A program made the translations under genes and the position numbers. This document shows positions 1 through 4,957 of a stretch of DNA of 8,418 nt, one piece after another. Positions within the stretch are counted from its first letter, which is position 1. The number at the start of each line of letters is the position of its first letter. The notes below the pieces were generated by a model. The model saw only the letters and a program-made list of their open reading frames with translations, did no database searches and was not told the DNA's origin. Where the stretch lies: contig JAPSJG010000149.1 in the NCBI GenBank assembly GCA_031178305.1, positions 1-8,418 of the forward strand. The letters are read 5' to 3'. Origin of the DNA: Sinorhizobium sp. Its GTDB lineage: Bacteria > Pseudomonadota > Alphaproteobacteria > Rhizobiales > Rhizobiaceae.

Positions 1-219
1 TTCGCCTTCGCTGAGGAGCCCGGGCTCGTCGAATTTCTGGTCGACCTCGGCGAAGCAGCCCAGCGCGGCTCTGTGATTGCACGAATTTATCCAACCGGAC
101 GTACCGGCGCAGAGCCGTTCGAAGTACACGCCAGGATGAATGGGATCCTGATCGCGCGCCACCACCCCGGTCTCATCAAGGCGGGCGATTGCTGTGCCGT
201 GCAGGCGATAAGGGTGTAG
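1..219 (+). CDS. doeB: N-acetyl-diaminobutyrate deacetylase DoeB/EutE, C-terminal fragment (ectoine catabolism)
   Basis: This is an open frame from the window edge to a TAG, giving the last 72 residues of a protein whose start lies outside. The sequence fits the C-terminal domain of the AstE/AspA-type zinc deacylases (M14-like): a 'GLVEFLVDLGE' stretch, then 'VIARIYPTGRTG', then 'ARMNGILIARHHPGLIKAGD' near the end. Within that superfamily the run 'GILxxRHxPGLxKxGDCxAV' is what I recall for DoeB/EutE. That enzyme removes the acetyl group from N-alpha-acetyl-2,4-diaminobutyrate during ectoine and hydroxyectoine degradation in the cytoplasm. The zinc-binding catalytic part lies upstream and is not visible. 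In rhizobia this gene sits near the end of the ehu/eut ectoine uptake and use operon, which would then lie left of the window. The family is fairly sure; the exact substrate is inferred from memory of the C-terminus. Confidence 0.72.
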   Translation, partial: FAFAEEPGLVEFLVDLGEAAQRGSVIARIYPTGRTGAEPFEVHARMNGILIARHHPGLIKAGDCCAVQAIRV

Positions 220-383
220 ATGTGTTCTTCGTATCAACTTGGCGTGGGCATTTCCTTCTACATCGGCTCTGGCATGCCAACCACCCTTTGATGCATTGAA
301 CGATCCACATATTGGTCGCTATCATCTCCGCGCCTTGCGGACAGCGCACCCGCATAGTTGCATTCGCCAAGCGGCCGACTGCC

Positions 384-1643
384 TCACTCCTGCCCATCGA
401 GGAAGAACCGCACCATTTGGGAAGAGGCATCCGGACCATGGGGATCTGCATATGATCCAGCGGAATTGCCGCCGGACCAGGCATGGCCAGCACCGTCCAC
501 CAACCAATATTCGACCGCCGGCCTTCCCGCAGTGTCCGCCACAATGGTTCTTGCATAGGTCCGCCCGCCGGCGGATCGGCCGGATTCCTTCCGGACGGCC
601 CATCCCGCGCCAGTTGGGGTTGCCGCCGCGACTATCCGATCGGCGTTGGAGGGATGCACCGTCCGATCCGCACTCCCTTGAAAGACGATCGTCCGGAGCC
701 AGTGCCGATTGCCGAGCCGCTTCGGACCGGATGCAAGGCCGCCATCTCCGCGCATCGCGGAGAAAGCCGACACGACGTCGTTGGCCGACCCATAAGCCAC
801 GCCGGAATGGATTCCCGCGGCTGAATAGAGATCGGGATAGGTCTCGCCCATGACCGCCGCCATTGCGCCCCCTGCCGATAGGCCTGCGACGAAGACCCGG
901 TCGCGATCGAGGCCGAATTCCGACATGATCTCCATGGTGATTCCCGCAATGATCGAGGGTTCCCCCTCGTCGCGCATCTGGTCGGCGGGCCTGAACCAAT
1001 TCCAGCAGGACGACGCATTGCTAGCCCCGCTTTGACTGGGATAGGCAATCACCAGGCCGTGCGCCTCGGCGACCGCATTCATGCCTGTTCCCGCAGCAAA
1101 ATCTTCGGGATTCTGCTTGCAGCCATGAAGCATGATCACAAGGCCGCGAGGTTGATCGGGTGCGGACGCGGGAATGTAAAGTCTGTAGCTTCGCGAGCCC
1201 GCAGGGCAGGTGAAGGATCGTGCCAAGAACTGTGCCCCATCCGGCACGACGGGCTGGGGGACCTGTTTGGCGGCTCCCGGCAGGCCGACGCCGTGTAGCG
1301 ACCCGAGAATGCCGGATGCCAACCGACTCTCGCGCAAGATCCGTACCGTTTCTCCCAAGGGTCTCCGCAACCTTCGCGACGTGGCGGCATCGCCAATCCT
1401 TTCGGCGGGCTCTTCGGCTTGCGGCTTTGCCCGTTGCTCAATGATCTCCGCATCCGGGTCGACCGGAAAGGGGGTGGAACGCTGATTTGGCGGCGGTGGT
1501 GTGATGTCCAGTGTCGAGGTGCGAGTATTGGAAGCTGATCGACCGACCAGCGCATCCTGGATCACGCGCGTCGCCTCGGCGAGGTTCAAGGTGCGCGTGG
1601 ACCGTACCGCACGGCGCATGGCCGTTGCAAAATCGTCATTCAT
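384..1643 (-). CDS. PHB depolymerase-family esterase (alpha/beta hydrolase)
   Basis: The 419-residue protein carries the full alpha/beta-hydrolase signature of the PHB depolymerase/feruloyl esterase family: oxyanion-hole motif 'MLHGCKQ' (about 172-177), lipase box 'GLSAGG' with Ser256 as nucleophile, Asp326 in 'GSADRTVHP', and His387 in 'GAGHAW'. The 'SSCWNW' stretch near 211-216 is also typical. Such enzymes cleave short-chain polyhydroxyalkanoate or other ester bonds. About 130 residues precede the catalytic domain; they are rich in Pro, Arg and Glu, show no signal peptide, and suggest a cytoplasmic protein. I chose the ATG at 1643 because an AAGGA sits about 7 bases upstream; an in-frame GTG directly before it (1646) is the alternative. 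The gene follows a ribbon-helix-helix regulator gene by 29 bases on the same strand, so the two are probably co-transcribed. The family is secure. The natural substrate (PHB, oligomers or another ester) is not. Confidence 0.88.
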   Translation of the reverse strand: MNDDFATAMRRAVRSTRTLNLAEATRVIQDALVGRSASNTRTSTLDITPPPPNQRSTPFPVDPDAEIIEQRAKPQAEEPAERIGDAATSRRLRRPLGETVRILRESRLASGILGSLHGVGLPGAAKQVPQPVVPDGAQFLARSFTCPAGSRSYRLYIPASAPDQPRGLVIMLHGCKQNPEDFAAGTGMNAVAEAHGLVIAYPSQSGASNASSCWNWFRPADQMRDEGEPSIIAGITMEIMSEFGLDRDRVFVAGLSAGGAMAAVMGETYPDLYSAAGIHSGVAYGSANDVVSAFSAMRGDGGLASGPKRLGNRHWLRTIVFQGSADRTVHPSNADRIVAAATPTGAGWAVRKESGRSAGGRTYARTIVADTAGRPAVEYWLVDGAGHAWSGGNSAGSYADPHGPDASSQMVRFFLDGQE

Positions 1644-1672
1644 CACGTTGTCCTTTTGGTCGGGCCGCTCTT

Positions 1673-2092
1673 CTATCGGATGCGTTCGGCTAGCACTGAT
1701 TTCAGCTCGGTACTGGCCTGGAGCGCGCCGAGCACGGTTATGGATTCAATTGTTGCCAGAGCAAGTTCCGGTGTGACGTCGGGTGCAATGCGGGCAAGTC
1801 CGACCACCTTGATGTGAAGTCTTTCGCCGGCCGCCCTCAGCGATTCCAAATCGGCTCTGCTGTAGTCGCGCAATCCCAATTCGAGCGTGTGCCGAACGAT
1901 CGAGTGCTTGACGGCCTCGGCCTCGGTTGCAAGCTGGTTGCGGATCGCTGTTCGGATGAAGTCGGTGCGATTGGAATAGAATCCTTCCTGCACGAGAAGG
2001 TCGATGCGGCCAAGATCGACGTAACCGAGATTGATGGTGATCTTCTCCGATTCACCGCGTTTGTCGCGCAACTTGTACACATTGTCTTGCAT
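1673..2092 (-). CDS. Ribbon-helix-helix (CopG-like) transcriptional regulator
   Basis: The 139-residue protein has a ribbon-helix-helix DNA-binding domain near its N-terminus. A beta strand 'EKITINLGYVDL' (about 16-27) is followed by helix A ('GRIDLLVQEGFY') and helix B after the turn, 'SNRTDFIRTAIRNQL' (40-54). Two such chains would pair their strands in the major groove of DNA. The remaining 80 or so residues form a second domain containing 'HIKVVGLARIAPDVTPEL' (93-110), which may mediate oligomerisation or ligand sensing. I prefer the ATG at 2092, which has GGCGGG about 6 bases upstream. An in-frame ATG at 2110 adds six residues (MDGGSY) but has no ribosome binding site and lies within the presumed operator. 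It is the first gene of a unit with the esterase downstream and probably controls that unit. Targets beyond its own promoter are unknown. Confidence 0.85.
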   Translation of the reverse strand: MQDNVYKLRDKRGESEKITINLGYVDLGRIDLLVQEGFYSNRTDFIRTAIRNQLATEAEAVKHSIVRHTLELGLRDYSRADLESLRAAGERLHIKVVGLARIAPDVTPELALATIESITVLGALQASTELKSVLAERIR

Positions 2093-2102
2093 GTAAGACC
2101 CG

Positions 2103-2129
2103 CCATCCATGTGGATGGTATATGGATGG
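2103..2129. promoter_or_regulatory. Candidate autoregulatory operator of the RHH regulator
   Basis: A perfect inverted repeat CCATCCA-tg-TGGATGG occupies 2103-2118, and a third copy of TGGATGG lies at 2123-2129, one helical turn (11 bases) from the second. Repeated 6-8 base half-sites spaced about a turn apart are typical operators for ribbon-helix-helix proteins. The array sits directly upstream of the preferred start of the minus-strand regulator and overlaps a TATA-like stretch (2117-2122) that could be its -10 element. The repeats are seen directly; binding is inferred. Confidence 0.6.
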
Positions 2130-2147
2130 AGTGCTGGCCGATTGCAA
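2117..2147 (-). promoter_or_regulatory. Possible sigma-70-type promoter of the RHH-esterase unit
   Basis: On the minus strand a TTGCAA (about 2142-2147) is followed, 17 to 19 bases on, by CATATA/TATACC (about 2117-2124), a weak -35/-10 pair. The -10 part lies inside the repeat array at 2103-2129. A start site near 2110 would give a leader of about 18 bases to the ATG at 2092. This is a consensus match by eye only. Confidence 0.35.
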
Positions 2148-2496
2148 GAGCCATGTTGTTTGCCGGGGATCCAATTGCATCTCGATCAGGCTTGAAGACT
2201 CCTCACGCATCGAGACTGCACGCCATGTCTATCCCACCGTTCTATGCCGAGCGTGGAACGGCATCGCACGATACGGGACCAACGTGCCGACATCTCGATC
2301 AGAGCTTGTCCGTGTAATGCCGCGACGTCGCACATGTCGAACGTATTGCGGCGCCACTCGCGGCCGGCGGCCCGTCGATGTGCGCGGCGCGTGCGGTGTC
2401 CGCCTGGCGGTGGTCGGTACGCAAGGTTAAGCCGACCAGCTCACGACCGGAGCGCAAGGGATCGCCTTAGGAACATTCGGTGGGTCGCAGGCACGC

Positions 2497-2517
2497 AACA
2501 GGCGAGTGTCGCCTGTT
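2497..2517. repeat. Perfect 8-bp inverted repeat (hairpin)
   Basis: AACAGGCG (2497-2504) and CGCCTGTT (2510-2517) are exact reverse complements around a 5-base loop. There is no T-run on either side, so it is not a classical terminator. A GGAACA at 2470-2475 could instead pair with TGTTCC at 2514-2519, an alternative fold. It could be an operator or an RNA structure; no gene assigns it a role. Confidence 0.6.
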
Positions 2518-2580
2518 CCCGAGATCTTATGCGATCTGTTGCGTCATAACGAGAGCACCGTTCGACAAATAACAGAGCGC

Positions 2581-2648
2581 CAGCGCCCTTGCGGATGACT
2601 GCTAAAAAGCGCATGCTTTCGACTTCAGCAGCCATTGTAAGGGCGCTG
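2581..2648. repeat. Nested imperfect palindrome with perfect 10-bp arms
   Basis: CAGCGCCCTT (2581-2590) and AAGGGCGCTG (2639-2648) are exact reverse complements. Inside them CTGCT (2599-2603) pairs with AGCAG (2627-2631), and AAAGC (2606-2610) with GCTTT (2615-2619). Together they could form one long interrupted stem-loop of 68 bases. It lies about 45 bases upstream of a small plus-strand frame with a strong ribosome binding site, so it could be part of a structured leader, or the relic of a small palindromic element. Confidence 0.5.
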
Positions 2649-2655
2649 CTGCTTC

Positions 2656-2677
2656 GGGGCCCTCGTGTCCTGGCCCC
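2656..2677 (+). repeat. GC-rich hairpin before a strong ribosome binding site
   Basis: GGGGCC (2656-2661) and GGCCCC (2672-2677) can form a 6-bp stem with a 10-base loop. An AAAGGAGG ribosome binding site begins only 5 bases after the stem, at 2682. If transcribed, the hairpin would stand at the edge of the initiation region of the next small frame. Confidence 0.4.
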
Positions 2678-2694
2678 AATGAAAGGAGGACAGT

Positions 2695-2922
2695 ATGTCT
2701 TCCGACCTCCACCTTCACATTGTCGCTCGGAATCTCGTCCGCATCAGCGAATTTGGATACGGCGAAGATCTTCGGCTTCAGCAAAATGGTAAAGGCGAGC
2801 CAGCGGCGGCACCGCGCATCAAACGGTTCAATTTGGCAGCGCGAGCCGGCACGCTTTCCTGCCTTCGTGGCGCGACATTCGAACTGAGCGGGCGTAAGAA
2901 TCCGACGATGCCGCAGCATTGA
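2695..2922 (+). CDS. Hypothetical small protein, 75 residues
   Basis: I do not recognise this protein. The main support is an excellent ribosome binding site, AAAGGAGG at 2682-2689, five bases before the ATG. The frame ends 41 bases before the start of a small protein that looks real on the same strand, so the two could be co-transcribed. The translation begins 'MSSDLHLHIVARNLVRISEF', is basic in its second half, and has no membrane segment or known motif. Third-position GC is only moderate and does not argue strongly for coding. It could be a true rhizobial orphan gene or a chance frame behind a purine-rich stretch. Confidence 0.42.
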   Translation: MSSDLHLHIVARNLVRISEFGYGEDLRLQQNGKGEPAAAPRIKRFNLAARAGTLSCLRGATFELSGRKNPTMPQH

Positions 2923-2963
2923 AAGTCGCAGCCGATAATCAACCGAAAATTCGGGAGAATCAG

Positions 2964-3083
2964 ATGGCCAAAGGCCAAGCAAGAAGCAATCGAGAACTTC
3001 GAAAGCCGAAAGAAGACAAGACCGTGGCACCGGCCGCTGGCAGCGCGACGGCCAAGTTCGCGAACAGGGGGTTCAGTCTGTGA
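2964..3083 (+). CDS. Small basic protein, 39 residues (MAKGQ-type)
   Basis: The 39-codon frame opens with ATG after a good ribosome binding site (GGGAGA, about 5 bases upstream) and ends with TGA at 3083. The N-terminus 'MAKGQARSNRELRKPKEDK' resembles what I recall as a recurrent family of very short Lys/Arg-rich proteins in rhizobia and related alphaproteobacteria, which start MAKGQ-R-N and continue with 'RKPK'. Nothing is known to me of its function. The highly charged sequence is probably disordered and might bind nucleic acid or ribosomes, but that is speculation. The C-terminal half (Ala/Ser/Thr-rich) looks less conserved. Confidence 0.66.
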   Translation: MAKGQARSNRELRKPKEDKTVAPAAGSATAKFANRGFSL

Positions 3084-3181
3084 AAGAATCAGAAATGACT
3101 CTCACGAAAGCAGAGGCGCAAGGCATGTAGTCTCTGCCGCGTCGGTGACACCAGCGCGGTTGCGCTTATCGACGGGCAGCA

Positions 3182-3246
3182 GTAGCCGACTTGAAGTGGG
3201 CGGTACGCGTCACCACATGAATATTGCGTTTCAGCTTATCGGCTAC
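3182..3246. repeat. 8-bp inverted repeat in the intergenic region
   Basis: GTAGCCGA (3182-3189) and TCGGCTAC (3239-3246) are exact reverse complements 49 bases apart. TGAA and TTCA just inside could extend the pairing with bulges. The region 3084-3371 has no convincing gene. The repeat might reflect a structured leader or small RNA before the 3372 gene, but evidence is thin. Confidence 0.3.
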
Positions 3247-3371
3247 CTGATCCCGCCGGCTCGTCCGGCTGCTTGGCGTTTCCGATTTGCAACGTTTCGA
3301 ACTCCGCCCCGTGGCAGGAGATGATCGCGCTCAACGTTATCCCGTCGCGCATCCAGTTTTAGGATACCCTT

Positions 3372-3584
3372 ATGAAAGACCCGACCCGCCACGTGGCGGA
3401 AAGCCTATTCTCGCGCGCAGCGCCCGAAGGCTCAAATGCTGCCAAGCTGCAGGAGATACGCGCCCGACAAATTCGCAGGATGCGAGAACTCAGGCCAGTC
3501 GAAAGGCAGAGGCGCCTGGAAAAGCGTATGAGGAGCACCGACGCATTGCTCGCCCCGAAGGAGCGGCCCGATGGCGATGTTTGA
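3372..3584 (+). CDS. Hypothetical small basic helical protein, 70 residues
   Basis: The 70-residue product has a central, strongly basic and probably helical stretch with repeated Arg/Glu ('KLQEIRARQIRRMRELRP' and 'ERQRRLEKRMR'), flanked by polar ends. There is no membrane segment, cysteine or recognised domain. An AGGA (3361-3364) lies 7 bases before the ATG. Its last 14 bases overlap the start of the next gene in another frame, typical of translational coupling, and that downstream partner looks real. I recognise no function. A short coiled-coil or nucleic-acid-binding protein is possible. Confidence 0.58.
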   Translation: MKDPTRHVAESLFSRAAPEGSNAAKLQEIRARQIRRMRELRPVERQRRLEKRMRSTDALLAPKERPDGDV

Positions 3585-3816
3585 TTACGATGCCGGCGCA
3601 GGACTTTATCCCTGTAAGACTGTGAGAAGAACGAGCCGACTTCGGTACAAGAGGTTTGAATCGGCCGCCGAAGCACTTCGCTTTGCGATCGAGGATATGC
3701 CGGTCTCGATGCTTCGTGGCTCCGTTCTGGAGGTCGAGGAGGCTCGCTACGATGGTCAACAGATGCGAAGGCTTTACGAAGCCGATGCCTACCCTCTGCC
3801 GCGGCGGGGCACGTGA
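3571..3816 (+). CDS. Conserved hypothetical small protein, 81 residues (rhizobial type)
   Basis: The 81-residue protein reads 'MAMFDYDAGAGLYPCKT', then a basic patch, then 'RFESAAEALRFAIEDMP' (about 28-44), and ends in a 'LYEADAYPLPRR' tail. It has the feel of a small conserved rhizobial protein of unknown function: a compact acidic/hydrophobic pattern with a helix at 'SAAEALRFAIED' and a C-terminal motif 'RLYEADAYPLP'. AAGGAG (3558-3563) stands 7 bases before the ATG, inside the end of the preceding gene, which it overlaps by 14 bases. The two genes should be translated from one message. Function unknown. Confidence 0.68.
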   Translation: MAMFDYDAGAGLYPCKTVRRTSRLRYKRFESAAEALRFAIEDMPVSMLRGSVLEVEEARYDGQQMRRLYEADAYPLPRRGT

Positions 3817-3933
3817 TGTGGCGACCTTCACGCGGTTTCCCGGCGTCGCCCTTTGCCTCCGATGGCAAGGCAAAGCGATCTTATCGGCAGTTGCTAGTGA
3901 CGGTAGTATATCTGCGGAAAACAAAAGAAAAAG

Positions 3934-3962
3934 TTGACGCTTCGCTCAAAGAGCTGTACTGA
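3934..3962 (+). promoter_or_regulatory. Candidate promoter of the cold-shock gene
   Basis: TTGACG (3934-3939) matches a -35 element and is followed after 17 bases by TACTGA (3957-3962), a loose -10 that would be acceptable in alphaproteobacteria. It follows an A-rich tract. Transcription from here would give a leader of about 130 bases before the cold-shock coding region, a length in keeping with long cold-shock leaders. A second TTGACG near 4016 is an alternative with a poorer -10. Confidence 0.4.
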
Positions 3963-4050
3963 AAACCATCGATACTTTGTTTGCCGATATTTGTTGCTGC
4001 TGCGCCTCGTGCGCCTTGACGAACTTCTCCTTTCAAAAGTCGAAAAATGC

Positions 4051-4071
4051 CCGCTGCGCGTCGCCCAGCGG
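4051..4071 (+). other. Leader hairpin upstream of the cold-shock gene
   Basis: CCGCTG (4051-4056) and CAGCGG (4066-4071) form a 6-bp GC-rich stem with a 9-base loop, ending about 15 bases before the purine-rich ribosome binding site (AAGAAGGGG, 4086-4094). In the transcript it could influence ribosome access or message stability in the cold. The pairing is seen; the role is inferred. Confidence 0.38.
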
Positions 4072-4100
4072 TGATCAATCTTGCTAAGAAGGGGTTCGTT

Positions 4101-4310
4101 ATGACCACTGGCACAGTTAAATGGTTCAATTCCACCAAAGGCTTCGGCTTCATCCAGCCTGACGACGGCAGCGCCGACGTGTTCGTTCACATTTCTGCCG
4201 TCGAGCGCGCGGGGATGAACTCGATTGTGGAAGGTCAGAAGCTCGGCTTCGAGCTCGAGCGCGACAACAAGTCGGGCAAAATGTCCGCAGGCCAGCTCCG
4301 CGCTGCCTAA
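4101..4310 (+). CDS. cspA: Cold-shock protein, CspA family
   Basis: The 69-residue protein is a single cold-shock domain of standard length. It contains the 'GTVKWFNSTKGFGFI' segment with RNP1 (KGFGFI, about 15-20) and RNP2 (VFVHIS, about 29-34). These aromatic and basic residues form the beta-barrel face that binds single-stranded RNA or DNA. Such proteins melt mRNA structure in the cytoplasm and are induced by cold or growth-phase change. The ATG at 4101 follows a purine-rich AAGAAGGGG with a 6-base gap; an in-frame upstream ATG at 4047 has no ribosome binding site and adds residues outside the family. A leader hairpin precedes the gene and a strong terminator follows, so it is probably transcribed alone. 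Rhizobia carry several copies, so which paralog this is cannot be said. Confidence 0.95.
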   Translation: MTTGTVKWFNSTKGFGFIQPDDGSADVFVHISAVERAGMNSIVEGQKLGFELERDNKSGKMSAGQLRAA

Positions 4311-4363
4311 CGCTTTTGGCCGCCGATGACCACGGATGTACTGGCATGGCGGCAAGAAGTTCG

Positions 4364-4392
4364 AAAAGGCCAGGCGGATGTCTGGCCTTTTT
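4364..4392 (+). terminator. Rho-independent terminator of the cold-shock gene
   Basis: AAAAGGCCAG (4364-4373) and CTGGCCTTTT (4382-4391) form a perfect 10-bp stem with an 8-base loop, ending in a run of five Ts. It stands 53 bases after the cold-shock stop codon. It also marks the spot where the intron-like sequence begins, six bases downstream. Confidence 0.93.
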
Positions 4393-4397
4393 GCGTT

Positions 4398-4530
4398 GTG
4401 CGCCCGGCATAGCGCATTCCTGCGGGTGAGAGTCCCGCCACGAATGGGTCACAGGCCGCATAGCGCTATCACTACTTGGGGGATGAGGTGTCGGGCTCCA
4501 CCTGCGCGTGACGGTAATGCGTCGTTAAGC
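4398..4530 (+). mobile_element. Group IIC-type intron relic, 5' part of domain I only
   Basis: The stretch starts with GTGCGCCCGGCAT, matching the GUGYGCCCGGCAU 5' end I recall for group IIC introns such as that of Oceanobacillus iheyensis. It continues with GCGGG-TGAGAGT-CCCGC (about 4422-4438), matching the conserved 'GGGUGAGAGUCCC' hairpin of domain I, then a GGTG...CACC hairpin near 4487-4502. Its position 6 bases behind a terminator stem is where group IIC introns insert. The rest of domain I, the intron-encoded reverse transcriptase and domains V-VI are missing, since the minus-strand matB tail begins within about 130 bases. The right edge is uncertain. The remnant must be inactive. Identification rests on remembered consensus, not alignment. 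Confidence 0.66.
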
Positions 4531-4957
4531 TACGGGCTCGCCTCGACCGTGGCCGTTGCATAAAGACTGGCATATGTCTCGCGAAGCACGTTTTTCTGCA
4601 CCTTGCCCATCGCGTTGCGCGGCAGGTCGCCCACGAAGATCACCCGCTTGGGCTGCTTGTAGCGGGCAAGGCGGTGTTTCAGGCCGTCGAGGATTCCGCG
4701 CTCGTCGATCGTCGTCCCCGGATTCTTCACGACCACAGCTGTAACACCTTCGCCGAATACGGATGCGGCACGCCGAGGACAGCCGTCTCGACGATGCCAG
4801 GCACCTGGTCGATCTCCGTTTCGACTTCCTTTGTATAAACGTCGTATCCGCCGGAAATCATGAGATCCTTGTCCCGGCCGATGATGTGGACGTAGCCCCG
4901 CTCGTCGACCTTGCTAAAATCGATGGAGATGGCGTCGGGCGCGAGATGGTTGCTCAT
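4530..4957 (-). pseudogene. matB: Malonyl-CoA synthetase MatB remnant (internal deletion plus frameshift)
   Basis: MatB is an AMP-forming acyl-CoA synthetase of about 500 residues that makes malonyl-CoA from malonate, ATP and CoA. Here the start is kept: ATG at 4957 overlaps the matA stop (ATGA), and 'MSNHL' is a typical MatB N-terminus. After a few codons the frame jumps to the C-terminal domain ('FSKVDERGYVHIIGRDKD', then 'ISGGYDVYTKEVE'), so roughly 380-390 residues, including the ATP-binding P-loop motif, are gone. Near 4746-4752 one base has been lost in what should read 'HPYFGEGVTAVVV'; the frame ends at a TGA (about 4727). The true frame resumes as 'VVVKNPGTTIDE' and runs through 'PRNAMGKVQKNVLRETYASL', which includes the catalytic lysine region, to the stop at 4530. 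The last eight or so residues look unlike family ends and may come from neighbouring sequence. Confidence 0.88.

Larger units (their letters stand above)
2130..2694. other. Gene-poor intergenic region with inverted repeats
   Basis: Between the divergent regulator gene and the first small plus-strand frame I see no convincing protein gene. The open frames here have Arg/Pro/Cys-rich, low-complexity translations with no recognisable motif and no ribosome binding site. The stretch does hold three hairpin-forming inverted repeats (2497-2517, 2581-2648, 2656-2677), listed separately. I recognise no complete insertion sequence or RNA gene. Confidence 0.55.

Noticed and set aside
322..999. Long overlapping frames on both strands within the esterase gene
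   Set aside because: Arg/Pro-rich translations without motifs; they mirror a clearly coding high-GC frame with a complete catalytic triad.
2255..2500. GGAAC elements as possible EcfG general-stress promoters
   Set aside because: GGAAC occurs near 2256 and 2470 but no CGTT lies at the required 16-18 base spacing.
2441..2635. Minus-strand 64-residue frame in the intergenic region
   Set aside because: No recognisable motif or ribosome binding site, and it runs through the hairpin repeats.
3095..3130. Twelve-codon mini-frame after the 39-residue protein
   Set aside because: Only a weak purine stretch upstream and no way to distinguish it from chance.
3359..3924. Minus-strand frames of 144-169 residues opposite the small genes
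   Set aside because: No ribosome binding site and Arg/Ser/Pro-rich composition; the plus-strand overlapping pair has spaced ribosome binding sites and better-looking proteins.
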